57,218 nucleotides of DNA from Fibrobacterota bacterium. GTDB lineage: Bacteria; Fibrobacterota; Fibrobacteria; UBA11236. The stretch spans positions 1 through 57,218 of the forward strand of contig JAEKLQ010000048.1 in the NCBI GenBank assembly GCA_019509785.1, read 5' to 3'. Shown here piece by piece: positions 47,669 through 56,620 of the stretch. The first letter of the stretch is position 1; each line of letters opens with the position of its first letter. The notes under the pieces are model-generated. The model was not told the DNA's origin, made no database searches, and saw only the letters and a program-made list of their open reading frames with translations. A program made the position numbers and the translations under genes.

Positions 47669-47860
47669 TTAGCGGTACGGCTTCTTAAGTTGTCCCTTAG
47701 GAGTTGTGATGCCGGCCGAGGCCAATAATTTACGGGCCGCTGAAGGGGAAGCAGAAATTCTCTCGCCATAATGCTTCAGGTCAGTAGCGAATTTCTTTGC
47801 TTCGCTGGAGGTCATTTGCGAGTGCTGAGTTGGCCTTGTGGATTGATTTTTGTTGGCCAT
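47669..47860 (-). CDS. Small partner gene of the ADP-ribosyltransferase-like protein
   Basis: 63 residues, polar and basic, without a membrane segment. The centre (MTSSEAKKFATDLKHYGER) and the end (LLASAGITTPKGQLKKPYR) look like a compact helical domain. I recall similar small proteins beside genes of the kind that follows. The order, small gene first and then the putative toxin with a nine-base gap, is that of antitoxin-toxin operons. It may neutralise the downstream protein; there is no direct evidence. Confidence 0.5.
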   Translation of the reverse strand: MANKNQSTRPTQHSQMTSSEAKKFATDLKHYGERISASPSAARKLLASAGITTPKGQLKKPYR

Positions 47861-47920
47861 AGTTCGATTTTCCCGCCTATCCTATCAGGTATCAAGATTA
47901 AAATAACATATTAACCCGAC

Positions 47921-47958
47921 ACTCAAGTATGGAGGAGTGCGCCTTCTCACACTTGGGT
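47921..47958. promoter_or_regulatory. Hairpin in the divergent promoter region of the island
   Basis: ACTCAAGT (47921-47928) pairs with ACTTGGGT (47951-47958) with a G-U pair. It lies between the two divergent units and could be an operator for an island-encoded regulator or part of a transcript. Confidence 0.3.
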
Positions 47959-47985
47959 TGATCGAACCTCAAATGGCTATATAAC
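47958..47985 (+). promoter_or_regulatory. Promoter giving a leaderless mRNA for the antitoxin-like gene
   Basis: TTGATC (47958-47963) and TATAAC (47980-47985) are 16 bases apart. The ATG follows at 47991, so the transcript would start at or next to the start codon; no ribosome site is seen. Confidence 0.4.
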
Positions 47986-47990
47986 CAAAT

Positions 47991-48194
47991 ATGAAATCGC
48001 GCCTTCAACTAAGAATCGATTCGGAAGTTTTAAATAAGGCAAAAAGTTACGCCGATCGGGAAGGAATTGGCGTTTCCCGGTTGGTTTTGAACTTTTTCCA
48101 GGGGCTCTTCGAAGAAGAGAAGAACAAACCGAAAAGAGCACCGATTCCGAAAGTTCCCCGGGGGAAATCATCAAAAAATCTGTATTCCTCCTAG
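47991..48194 (+). CDS. Ribbon-helix-helix-like (DUF6364-type) antitoxin-like protein, no toxin partner
   Basis: 67 residues. The start MKSRLQLRIDSEVLNKAKSY matches the ribbon strand and first helix of DUF6364-type antitoxins. GVSRLVLNFFQGL follows as the second helix and then a basic, loose tail. Such genes usually precede a PIN-domain toxin gene; none follows here. The next frame is the LolB-like lipoprotein, which it overlaps by 25 bases. It could regulate its own and the divergent operon. Confidence 0.55.
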   Translation: MKSRLQLRIDSEVLNKAKSYADREGIGVSRLVLNFFQGLFEEEKNKPKRAPIPKVPRGKSSKNLYSS

Positions 48195-48955
48195 CCGCCG
48201 CCTTGCTCCTGGCCGGCTGCGCCACCGCGCCCCGTTGGCCCGAGGGCCGCTCCCTGGACCAAGGGGTAACGCCTTCGTTACCCAAGCCCCCGGACTCCCT
48301 GCGCGCTTCCCTGGAGCTCACGGCCCTGGCCGGCGGCCGCAAGTCCTCGGTGACCGCCGCCTTTTCCGCGCGGCCGGGACAGGCCTATAAGCTCGATCTC
48401 TTCGGTTTTCCCGGGGTGACGGCGGGCGGATTCCTATGGCGTCCCGACAAGTGGGACCTGGTCGTCTACGATCCCGGGGAGTACGTCGAAGGCGCGGGCG
48501 CGCGCGTCGACATCGGCCTGGCGGGGATAGGGCCCATTCCGGTGCATGATTTGTTTTCTTGGTTATGGGGCGACTTCTTCCCGGGCGATTCCGCGCAGGC
48601 GCGCCTTCCAGCAGGTTGGGCGCCCGCCGCCTCGGCGCCGGGCCCGAATCGTGGTTTCACCTACCCGGGGCTGGAAGGGACTTGGCGAGTGGAGTTCGAT
48701 CCCAAGACGGGACTTCCCCGCGCGGCCTACCGGACCGATTCGGCCTTTCGCATCGAGTTCACGGCCTGGCGCGTGGGCGCGGGCGCGGCCTCTCCCGATC
48801 GGCCGGTGCCGCGCCGTGTCCGCTTCTATCGCGCCGGCGAGCTCGTCCTGGAGATCAAGGTTTCCAGCGTGGAGGATGATCCGGCGTGGAAGCGCGATCC
48901 TTTCTTCCTGCGCATCCCCAATGGCTTCCGGCGCGTGGATCGATTGAAGAACTAA
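48170..48955 (+). CDS. LolB-like lipoprotein with ATC in place of the start codon
   Basis: 261 residues when read from the ATC at 48170. From there the sequence is a textbook lipoprotein signal ([I/M]KKSVFLLAAALLLAGC, C17). The only canonical start inside the frame is a TTG at 48203, which would leave an impossible six-residue signal. GGGGGAA lies about five bases before the ATC. The mature part (SLELTALAGGRKSSVTAAF, KLDLFGFPG, GFLWRPDKWDLVVYDPGEY) has the beta pattern of LolA/LolB or DUF4292 proteins. These carry or insert lipoproteins at the outer membrane. A TPR gene upstream of lolB is a known order. Either the ATC is used, or a point change or the island insertion removed the start. Confidence 0.6.
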   Translation: MKKSVFLLAAALLLAGCATAPRWPEGRSLDQGVTPSLPKPPDSLRASLELTALAGGRKSSVTAAFSARPGQAYKLDLFGFPGVTAGGFLWRPDKWDLVVYDPGEYVEGAGARVDIGLAGIGPIPVHDLFSWLWGDFFPGDSAQARLPAGWAPAASAPGPNRGFTYPGLEGTWRVEFDPKTGLPRAAYRTDSAFRIEFTAWRVGAGAASPDRPVPRRVRFYRAGELVLEIKVSSVEDDPAWKRDPFFLRIPNGFRRVDRLKN

Positions 48956-49036
48956 GCGAAGCATGGGCCAGGGACCGCGTCGGCGCGGTCGTCCCCTGGG
49001 TAGCGCCGGGGACGCTTTAGAGTGCGCCCGAGGCGC

Positions 49037-49097
49037 CCCGCATTCCCATACGCCCGCATTCCGATGCGCCCGCATTCCGATGCGCCCGCATCTCCCG
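49037..49097. repeat. 16-base tandem repeat (three and a half units)
   Basis: Units CCCGCATTCCGATGCG at 49053-49068 and 49069-49084 are identical; 49037-49052 differs slightly and 49085-49097 is partial. A 16-base unit is not a multiple of three, which argues that this stretch is not coding although the M6-like frame stays open through it. Confidence 0.8.
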
Positions 49098-49186
49098 CTG
49101 TCGCGCCACGCTCGTCCAGGTCGATGAGCTACCCCGGCCCGGGGCGAGTTTGTACCTTTGTCCACCGGATCAACATCGGATCGGGG

Positions 49187-52100
49187 ATGGCTGCGCGCGC
49201 GTATCGGATAGGTTTTCATCAAGGCCCATGGGGCATCGGGCTGTGGGCCTTGGGAGCCTGCGTCGCCCTGCTCGCGCCCGCGGCTTCGGCGCGCGCGGTG
49301 CCCAAGCCCCTTTTCAAGGCTTCGGCTGCGGCGCCGGCCTCCCCGGACACCCTGGAAGTCTACTGCCTCTACGTCCAGTTCCAGAACGAAACCGCCAACG
49401 GCGGCGACGATGAGCCGACCACGACGGGTTTGGGGACCTTCGGATCGATCAAGGCGGCGACCAAGGATGCGGAGTCGAAGAACAACTATACCCTCGATCC
49501 TCCGGGGCCGTGGACCCGGGATACCTCGTACCTGGGCAGGCATTTCGAGTTCGCCCGCAATTATTTCGAGAAGGTCTCCAATGGCCGCGTGACGGTGACC
49601 GCCAAGTTCTTCCCGCCGCCGGACAACCAGGGCTTGGTGACGCCCATCCAGCTCGACGGGCGCATGAAGCATTACAATCCTTCGGAACTGGACAAGGACG
49701 CCAAGCAGAAGATCAGCGACTTCAACGATCAGCGCGGCCAATTGCTGATGTCCTTCGTGGTGGAGACCTTGCGGAAGGCGGATAGGGCCGAGGACTCTTC
49801 GGCCAATCCCTTCAAGGCCGCCAAGGCGGACTCGCTCCGGAATCCCGGCAACGCCAAGAAACACCGGTGTTACCTCCTGTTCCACGCCGGCCACTCGCGG
49901 CTTTTGGACGGGGGCCAGCTCGGATCCTTCGGGGCCAATACGCCCAACGATTTCACCGATTTCTTCGTGACCAAGGATGATTTCAGCCTGTTGGATTCGG
50001 CCACCGTGGACGCGCGCCGGGGGGCCGGGGCCAAGGCCGATTCGGAATTGATCGCGGCGCGCAAGGGCTACAAGGCCAGCACCGGGGACACCGTCAGCGA
50101 GGTGATGATGCTGTCCGAGGCGGCCAGCCAGGATAAGGTGAACTGGGGGATCAACGGGATCCTGGTGAACCAGTTGGCGCGCAAGATGGGCATGCCCGAC
50201 ATGTTCGACGTGGTGCAAGGCATCTCCCAACTGGGCTCCTTCGACCTGATGGATTTCGCCGGCTACAATACCTTGAACGGATTCCTGCCGGTGTACCCTT
50301 CGGCTTGGGTGCGGGCGTACATGGGCTGGGACGATCCCGTGGTCGCGCGCAAGGGCGCGGGGCCTTCCAGCGACTACCCGATCTGGTCCCCGACCGAGAC
50401 GCCTCAGCCGGGCCACGCCACCTTGCTCAAGATCCCGATCAATGATCGCGAATATTTCCTGGTGGAGAACCGCCAGCGGGCGGGCGCCGACTCGATGGTG
50501 ACCATCCATTACGCCAAGCGGAAGGACGGCTCGGTCGAGTTCACTGACACCGCTTCCGTCCAGGTCCCCTTCGCCAAGATCGATTCCGTCTTCCTGGATT
50601 CCATCCCCGATCCGAAGGATCCCAAGTCCAAGAAGCTGATCCCCAATCCCGAAAAGCCCGAGGGCATCATCACCGGGGCCAGCAGCTATGATCTGGGGCT
50701 GCCGGGATCGGGCCTCCTGGTTTGGCACGTGAACGAATGGTTCATCTCCCAGTTCCTGAAAGCAGGGGCGGTGAACGCTTTCCTGGGGGATACCCTCAAG
50801 AGCCAGTATAAGGGCGTGGAACTGGTGGAGGGGGACGGCGTGCCCAGCATCGGCAAGGAGTTCAAGGACGCCCTGGGCCAACCCGCCTTCGATTACGGGA
50901 CCGGCGCCGACATGCTGCCGCACCTGCGCAAGAAGCGCCACAATCCCCCCAAGGACACTACCTGGGAAAGTTCCGTGGACACCTTGAACCAGATAGGCCC
51001 TTACGGCGCTTCCAGTACCAACGCTTGGAACGACGGGCGCACCCACTTGCGCCTGGAGGCGCCGGTTCCCGATCATCCCTTGCTCGAAAAAGGCCTATCC
51101 GCCATCCCCGAGGATTCGGTTTTCGACGTGCGCGATTCGGTGCTGACCCTGCGCGTGGTTTGGCCGGATAACAATACCGTGAAGCAGGATAGCGGCTGGG
51201 CCTGGCCGGTGCGGGTCGATCCCGGAGGCCTTCCGCAATCGCTCAACGTGGTGAAAGCGGCGGACGGGACGCCCTACGTGGTCGCCGTATCCGATCGCGG
51301 TTATGCCCAGCTCTTCGACGGCAAAGGCGGGGCCGCCCTCGCGCCCGATACCGTACTCAAGGGCCAGCCCGGCTACGATTCGGTCAAGACCTTGCTCCCC
51401 AGCGGCTTCACGCGCGACACCAGTAGCGTGCCGGTTACCTCGCTGGCGGGCAAGCTGGGCCCGCCTTCCGGCGCCGCCGTCTTGGGCGACTCGGCTTTGG
51501 CCGTGGCCGCGGGCCACAAGCTGGTGTTCATGCGGCTGCGCGCCTCGGGGCTGGGCGCTGCGGGCTCCCGTTCCCCGGATTCGGCCGCCCTAAGGGAGAC
51601 GGTGACGGTCTCGGTAGCGGTGGGACCGGTGGCCGCGGGCGATCGCTTCTGGGTCGTGACGACGGATCATGCGGCGCGCGCGTTTTCATCCGCGGGCGAG
51701 CCCATGGCCTCCATCGATTTGCCGGCGCTGGACTATACGGGATTGGCCGCATTTCCGACAGGCGGCTCGGGCCCCATGGATCTCGCGGTAGCCGCCAAAG
51801 GCGGGCAGGTGGTGCGGGTGAACGCGGCGGCCGGAACCGCCAGCGGCCTGGGTAAACCCTTCGGGGATCTGGCCCCGGACAAGGATGAGTCTTTCACGGT
51901 GAGCGCGGCCGATTTCGATCGCGACGGCAAGGTGGATTTGTTCCTCCTGGGCTCCAAAGGCGCGGCCAGCTTGATCGGCATCGACGGCGCCTCCCCGCGC
52001 ATCTTCGCGGGCTTCCCGCAACGCTTCCCGCGCAGCGTGCGCTTCGTCGATACGACCCGGAGCAGCAAGCCCGGCGCCAAGGACAGCATCGTGCAGATCC

Positions 52101-53017
52101 GCGACTTCATGAGCGACGATGCCAGCCCGCCGGCCTTGGCCGATCTGGACGGGGACATGCGCCCGGACATCATCTTCTCGGCCACCAATTCCATGTTCGC
52201 CATCGACTTCCGCGGGGCCGTGCTCCCGGGTTGGCCCTTCAAGCCCGAGGCCCGCCAGAACATCGGCTTCACCTACGGCAATCCCTACTATCCCGAGACG
52301 GCCGTGCGCAGCTCGCCCTTGGCCCTGTCCCTGGACGGCCATGCCACGGTGCTGTTGGGCTCTCCCGACGGCCTCATCTACGCCGTCGACAGCCTGGCCC
52401 GGCCGCTGAAGACCTCGTCCTTCGACGCCGCGCGGGACCGCAACTCCGGGGTGCTTTCCGCCGACGTCTCCGATTGGCCCCTGACCATGGGAGGCATCAC
52501 CCTCGATTCCAACGACAACCCCTACATCCATCTTTCGGCGGCGGATCTGGACGGGGACGGGACCTTGGAGCTGATGGCGCAATCGGGGGCCGGCAGCCTC
52601 AACGTATGGAGCCTGAAGAAGGCGGCCTTAGGCGCCCGCCAGGCCTGGGGCGCGCCCGGCGGCAACGGCGCGCGGTCCAACTTCCTGGACGTCTCGGTCT
52701 GGCCCGCGCCCCCGGCGCCGGGAAGCGCGGAAGAAATCCTGGAGTTCCATTTGTTCCCGAGCCCGGTGCGGGGGCCCGTCGCCACCGTCCACCTGAAGCT
52801 GGGAGCGGCGGCCAAGCAGGCCCGCATCCGGGTGTACGATTTGGCCGGCATGCCCGTGGTCGACCAGCGCTGGAACGATCTTCCCGAAGGCTTGCAGGCC
52901 TCCGACAAGGTCCTGGACCTCCGCCGCTTGGGCGCCGACGTCTATACCGCCCTCATCGAGGTCACCTTCCCCGGGGGGAAGAAGAAAAAGTGGACCCGCT
53001 TCGGGGTCATACGATAA
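49187..53017 (+). CDS. Large secreted M6-like protein with degenerate metal-binding motif
   Basis: 1276 residues from the ATG at 49187, where a long signal peptide begins (GLWALGACVALLAPAASARA); the frame is open back to 49022 but crosses a 16-base repeat. Residues about 40-560 follow the M6 (immune inhibitor A-like) peptidase fold: GMPDMFD, GSFDLMDF, PSAWVRAYMGW, YFLVENRQ and GLLVWHVNE. The active-site position reads NQLARKMG (N328, Q329, R332) in place of HExxHxxG, so zinc binding and catalysis should be lost. The second half has FG-GAP/integrin-like units (DFDRDGKVD, DLDGDMRPD, DLDGDGTLE). The end (FPSPVRGPVATVHL, RIRVYDLAGMPVVD) is a Por/FlgD-like sorting domain. It is likely a surface or secreted binding protein. 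Confidence 0.75.
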   Translation: MAARAYRIGFHQGPWGIGLWALGACVALLAPAASARAVPKPLFKASAAAPASPDTLEVYCLYVQFQNETANGGDDEPTTTGLGTFGSIKAATKDAESKNNYTLDPPGPWTRDTSYLGRHFEFARNYFEKVSNGRVTVTAKFFPPPDNQGLVTPIQLDGRMKHYNPSELDKDAKQKISDFNDQRGQLLMSFVVETLRKADRAEDSSANPFKAAKADSLRNPGNAKKHRCYLLFHAGHSRLLDGGQLGSFGANTPNDFTDFFVTKDDFSLLDSATVDARRGAGAKADSELIAARKGYKASTGDTVSEVMMLSEAASQDKVNWGINGILVNQLARKMGMPDMFDVVQGISQLGSFDLMDFAGYNTLNGFLPVYPSAWVRAYMGWDDPVVARKGAGPSSDYPIWSPTETPQPGHATLLKIPINDREYFLVENRQRAGADSMVTIHYAKRKDGSVEFTDTASVQVPFAKIDSVFLDSIPDPKDPKSKKLIPNPEKPEGIITGASSYDLGLPGSGLLVWHVNEWFISQFLKAGAVNAFLGDTLKSQYKGVELVEGDGVPSIGKEFKDALGQPAFDYGTGADMLPHLRKKRHNPPKDTTWESSVDTLNQIGPYGASSTNAWNDGRTHLRLEAPVPDHPLLEKGLSAIPEDSVFDVRDSVLTLRVVWPDNNTVKQDSGWAWPVRVDPGGLPQSLNVVKAADGTPYVVAVSDRGYAQLFDGKGGAALAPDTVLKGQPGYDSVKTLLPSGFTRDTSSVPVTSLAGKLGPPSGAAVLGDSALAVAAGHKLVFMRLRASGLGAAGSRSPDSAALRETVTVSVAVGPVAAGDRFWVVTTDHAARAFSSAGEPMASIDLPALDYTGLAAFPTGGSGPMDLAVAAKGGQVVRVNAAAGTASGLGKPFGDLAPDKDESFTVSAADFDRDGKVDLFLLGSKGAASLIGIDGASPRIFAGFPQRFPRSVRFVDTTRSSKPGAKDSIVQIRDFMSDDASPPALADLDGDMRPDIIFSATNSMFAIDFRGAVLPGWPFKPEARQNIGFTYGNPYYPETAVRSSPLALSLDGHATVLLGSPDGLIYAVDSLARPLKTSSFDAARDRNSGVLSADVSDWPLTMGGITLDSNDNPYIHLSAADLDGDGTLELMAQSGAGSLNVWSLKKAALGARQAWGAPGGNGARSNFLDVSVWPAPPAPGSAEEILEFHLFPSPVRGPVATVHLKLGAAAKQARIRVYDLAGMPVVDQRWNDLPEGLQASDKVLDLRRLGADVYTALIEVTFPGGKKKKWTRFGVIR

Positions 53018-53131
53018 TATAGGGGTGCCCCCAAGGCGCCCGCTTCGGCGTGATCCGCTAAAATAAACGGGGATTTGTAAATTTGCTCCCGCTAATGGGC
53101 CCCTGTGGCTCGCAAGGAGCGGACGGAAAGC

Positions 53132-53818
53132 ATGTACAAGTACATCATCATGGGCATCCAGGGTTGCGGCAAGGGCACTCAAGCCAAGCTCCTCTGCGAC
53201 AAATACGATTTCGTCCACATCTCCATCGGAGACATCTTCCGCTGGCACATCGCCAACCACACCAAGCTGGCGGCCAAGGTGAACCGCATCATCTCCAAGG
53301 GCCAGATGGTCGGCGACGATCTGGTGGCCAAGGTGGTTTCCGAGCGCATGACCTGGCACAATTGGAATTACGGTTTCGTGCTGGACGGTTATCCGCGCAA
53401 TTTCCCCCAGGCCGAATTCCTCTTCGAGAGCTACAACATCAACGGCGTGATCCATCTGGACGCGCCCGATAGCCTGGTCACCGAACGCGTGATGGCGCGC
53501 CGCGTCTGCTCGAAATGCGGCCTCGACTACAACCTCATCGGCCATCGTCCCAAGGTGGACGGCGTTTGCGACGTGTGCGGCGGCAGGCTGATGCAGCGCT
53601 CGGACGATCATCCCGAGGCCATCGAAAAGCGCATCGAGGACTACCACGTCAAGACCGAGCCCATGCTGGCCTTCTTTAGGCGCATCAATATCCTGCATAG
53701 CGTGGACGCCACCCGCGCCATCCCCGACGTTTTCGAAGCCATCCGGAAATCCCTGGGACTGCCCGAGAAGGAACGCCCGCTGAATTCCAACGCCCTGAGC
53801 ACCGAAGCGACGACCTGA
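53132..53818 (+). CDS. adk: Adenylate kinase / nucleoside monophosphate kinase with zinc lid
   Basis: 228 residues. The P-loop is IMGIQGCGKGTQAK, followed by the NMP-binding part (HISIGDIFRWHI, GFVLDGYPRNFPQAE). A LID domain carries four cysteines (CSKCGLDYN and CDVCGG), typical of zinc-containing adenylate kinases, and then RSDDHPEAIEKRIEDY. It balances ATP, ADP and AMP. The ATG at 53132 gives the standard N-terminus; a GTG at 53105 adds nine residues. The C-terminal 25 residues are an extra polar tail. A divergent P-loop leaves some doubt about nucleotide preference. Confidence 0.88.
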   Translation: MYKYIIMGIQGCGKGTQAKLLCDKYDFVHISIGDIFRWHIANHTKLAAKVNRIISKGQMVGDDLVAKVVSERMTWHNWNYGFVLDGYPRNFPQAEFLFESYNINGVIHLDAPDSLVTERVMARRVCSKCGLDYNLIGHRPKVDGVCDVCGGRLMQRSDDHPEAIEKRIEDYHVKTEPMLAFFRRINILHSVDATRAIPDVFEAIRKSLGLPEKERPLNSNALSTEATT

Positions 53819-53891
53819 TTGACCGCAAGCCCGACGCCGTCGGGCCGCCCGCGAGTTAAGCGGGCCTGGAATGCCAACCGAAGGGAGCCCC

Positions 53892-54758
53892 ATGAAAGGC
53901 ATTATTCTGGCGGGCGGGGCCGGCACGCGCCTCTATCCGCTCACGTCGGTGGCCAGCAAGCAATTGCTCCCCGTGTACGATAAGCCGCTCATCTTCTATC
54001 CCTTGGCCACCCTGATGCTGGGGGGCATCCGCGAATACCTCCTCATCTCCACGCCCGAGGACATCCCCCGCTTCCAGGCGCTTCTGGGGGACGGCTCGCA
54101 ATGGGGCATCCGCATCGAATACGCCGTGCAGCCCAAGCCGGACGGCATCGCGCGCGCCTTCATCATCGGGGAAAAATTCATCGGCAAGGATCCGGTGACC
54201 CTGGTCCTGGGGGACAACCTCTTCTACGGCGCCATGAAGCTGGACGAAACCATCGCCTCTTTCAAATCCGGCGCCAAGGTGTTCGGCTATTACGTGAAGG
54301 ATCCGGAGCGCTACGGCGTGGTGGAATTCGATGGACAAAAAAACGTGGTCGGCCTGGAGGAGAAGCCCAAGGTCCCGAAATCGAACTACGCAGTGCCGGG
54401 CCTGTACATTTACGATAACGAGGTGGTGGCCCGGGCCAAGGCGCTCAAGCCCTCGCCGCGGGGTGAGCTGGAAATCACCGACCTGAACATCGACTACCTG
54501 AAAGCGGGAAAGCTTTCGGTGCAATTGCTGGGCCGCGGCATCGCCTGGCTCGACACCGGCACCCATGCGAGCCTGTTGGAAGCCTCCACCTTCATCTTTA
54601 CTTTGGAAGCGCGCCAGGGCCTCAAAATCGCGTGCCTGGAGGAGATCGCCTTCCTGCGGGGCTTCGTCACCGCGGAGAAATTCAAGGCGACGGTGGACAA
54701 GATGCCCAAGTCCCCGTACCGGGATTATCTGCTGCAACGGTTCAAAGGGGAAATTTAG
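53892..54758 (+). CDS. rfbA: Glucose-1-phosphate thymidylyltransferase
   Basis: 288 residues from an ATG with AAGGGAG five bases upstream. Motifs are [56 protein letters not shown] and [13 protein letters not shown], the full RmlA set. It makes dTDP-glucose, the entry to dTDP-rhamnose and other sugars for surface polysaccharide. The rest of the rml set is not in the window. It is convergent with the glycosyltransferase gene, which it overlaps by four bases. Confidence 0.95.
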   Translation: MKGIILAGGAGTRLYPLTSVASKQLLPVYDKPLIFYPLATLMLGGIREYLLISTPEDIPRFQALLGDGSQWGIRIEYAVQPKPDGIARAFIIGEKFIGKDPVTLVLGDNLFYGAMKLDETIASFKSGAKVFGYYVKDPERYGVVEFDGQKNVVGLEEKPKVPKSNYAVPGLYIYDNEVVARAKALKPSPRGELEITDLNIDYLKAGKLSVQLLGRGIAWLDTGTHASLLEASTFIFTLEARQGLKIACLEEIAFLRGFVTAEKFKATVDKMPKSPYRDYLLQRFKGEI

Positions 54759-56620
54759 ACGCGCCGTTCCTGATCCAGGCGTTCGCGCACCCGCAATGCC
54801 TGGTCTTCCGGCAGAAAGGCCCGCGCCAGGACCAGGATGTCCTCCAAGAAGGCGATCAGGGCCGGCCGATCGCCGGATCGCACCAAGGCTTCCGCCAGCT
54901 TGTCCCATACCCTCGTGTCCAGCGGACGCTCGGCGAAGGCGGCTTCCCATTCCCGCTTCGCCCTTGCGGAGTCTCCGGCGGCCTCGGCCGCTTGGGCCCG
55001 GTTCGCGCGCACGTCCACGGAAATGAAAACCCGCTCCGGGATCGAATCGAGGCAGGCCATCGCCTCGGCGGCCCGGCCCAACGCGCATAATGCCTGGGCT
55101 TGCGTTTCCACGCACTGCGCCTGAAGGAGGCGCGCGAAGGCGCTATGGCCTTCGTCCCCGGCCCGCAGGGGACCGGCGGGATCTGGCGATGTCCCCAGGT
55201 CCTGTTGATAGGCGCGATTGATGTCGGTGTTGAATCCCTTTCCCAAATGGATAGGCGGATAGTAGCGGGAGTAAAGACCGCGCAATCGATCGATGCGATC
55301 GGCCGGCGATTCGGAGGCAGGGGCGCTAAGGGAATCCAAGATTTTCCCGCAGACCTCCGCCAGGGACAGGACCGCCTCCCAATGCCCGCGCCGGGCCTCC
55401 AGGCGCATGCGCAGGAAAGCGGCGATGGGCGCGGGTTGCCGTCCGTCGGAAAGCAGCCGCTCGATCACCGCCTCCGCCGCCGGCATGGGCTCGGACGAGC
55501 CTTCCAGCAAGGTAAGCAGGGTGGCGGGCAAGGTCTCGGCATCCAGGCCGGGCAAAGCCGGAGTCAGAGCCTGGATTTCGGCCACCGCTTCGGGCAGGGT
55601 ATAGGTCGAACCCAGTAAGCGGATTTTCGCCAGGGCCTTGGCGGAATGATAAGGTATCGCGTCCGGTACGGTATCGCCAGAGTTACCTTGGTCATCGCGG
55701 GGAACCGGGCCCGTGGCTCCGGCCTTGAGCCCAGGGGCTTCACGTGCGGCGAATTCCAGCAAGGATCGGATCTGGTCCGCCTTACTGTGCCGCGCCACCG
55801 CGATGCGCGCCGCATCGCCGACCGCCGCCAGGCGCGCCGGATCGGACAGCAGCTCGTCAAGCCGCGCTTCCAGACGGTCCGGATGGTAGCGGAAGTAATG
55901 CTTGCCTTCCTGGAACAGGATGGGGACTTCCTGGTTGGAGGCTTCCACCAAAGGCGCGGATCCGCAGGCCATGGCCTCGAACAGGCGCATGTTGGCTTCG
56001 CCGCGGATGGAGAAATTGAAGACCAGGCGGCTACGGTTGAGCACGTCCACATAGGCGCCATCGAAGGCTTGGCGCAGGTGGAGGGGCCGGTCCCCCGCCC
56101 ATCGCGCCACGCGCGCCAAAAGCCGGTTACGTTCCCCGTGGAGCCCGGCGTTCAGGTTCCCGCAAAAGGAAACGTCCAGGTTACGTCGGAGCCCGAAGGG
56201 CCGGAAGACCGCCGGATCATGCCCGAACAGGGGTTGATGGAAAACGTTTCCGATGCCGGCCCGGCGCAACATCCGGTAGCCGGGCCAATCGGTGAAGCAG
56301 AAATCGAAAAGCGGGCACAGGTCCGGCAGGAAGCGCAGGCAAACGTTCCAATCGGTGATGAGCAGGATTTTCATCCCCGGGAAGCCGGCCAGATCGGAGG
56401 GGATGGGCAGGTATTCCGGGCTGGCGATGATGAGGGCTTCGGGCCTTTCGGCGGCGGAAATCAGGGGCAGTATGTCCCGCAGGGCGCGGCGGGCGAACTC
56501 CGGATGCGGCGCGGATGGATCCGTTCCGGGAGGCAGGTAATCATGGAAGGCACGCAGAGCGATGCCGTCGGGCGAGGGCAGGGCCAGGTTGCTGAGGACG
56601 CGCGCGGGGGCGGGAGACAT
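54755..56620 (-). CDS. CgeB-like glycosyltransferase with C-terminal TPR-like region
   Basis: 621 residues. The N-terminal half (to about 310) resembles CgeB/GT-B glycosyltransferases. It has [38 protein letters not shown] and the donor-side part [20 protein letters not shown] followed by [23 protein letters not shown]. The rest is helical with TPR-like units ([20 protein letters not shown]). It may glycosylate a surface or secreted protein or polysaccharide; the acceptor is unknown. Proximity to rfbA fits surface-sugar synthesis. It has no signal peptide. Confidence 0.75.
   Translation of the reverse strand: MSPAPARVLSNLALPSPDGIALRAFHDYLPPGTDPSAPHPEFARRALRDILPLISAAERPEALIIASPEYLPIPSDLAGFPGMKILLITDWNVCLRFLPDLCPLFDFCFTDWPGYRMLRRAGIGNVFHQPLFGHDPAVFRPFGLRRNLDVSFCGNLNAGLHGERNRLLARVARWAGDRPLHLRQAFDGAYVDVLNRSRLVFNFSIRGEANMRLFEAMACGSAPLVEASNQEVPILFQEGKHYFRYHPDRLEARLDELLSDPARLAAVGDAARIAVARHSKADQIRSLLEFAAREAPGLKAGATGPVPRDDQGNSGDTVPDAIPYHSAKALAKIRLLGSTYTLPEAVAEIQALTPALPGLDAETLPATLLTLLEGSSEPMPAAEAVIERLLSDGRQPAPIAAFLRMRLEARRGHWEAVLSLAEVCGKILDSLSAPASESPADRIDRLRGLYSRYYPPIHLGKGFNTDINRAYQQDLGTSPDPAGPLRAGDEGHSAFARLLQAQCVETQAQALCALGRAAEAMACLDSIPERVFISVDVRANRAQAAEAAGDSARAKREWEAAFAERPLDTRVWDKLAEALVRSGDRPALIAFLEDILVLARAFLPEDQALRVRERLDQERRV

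Noticed and set aside
47036-48195. Prophage or insertion sequence
   Set aside because: No integrase, transposase, structural genes or terminal inverted repeats were found; the segment is only about 1.1 kb of coding cargo.
49037-49097. CRISPR-like repeat
   Set aside because: The units are adjacent with no spacers and no cas genes are present in the window.
48563-51076. An 837-residue antisense frame across the LolB-like and M6-like genes
   Set aside because: It crosses two clear plus-strand genes and a repeat, and has shadow-type composition without motifs.
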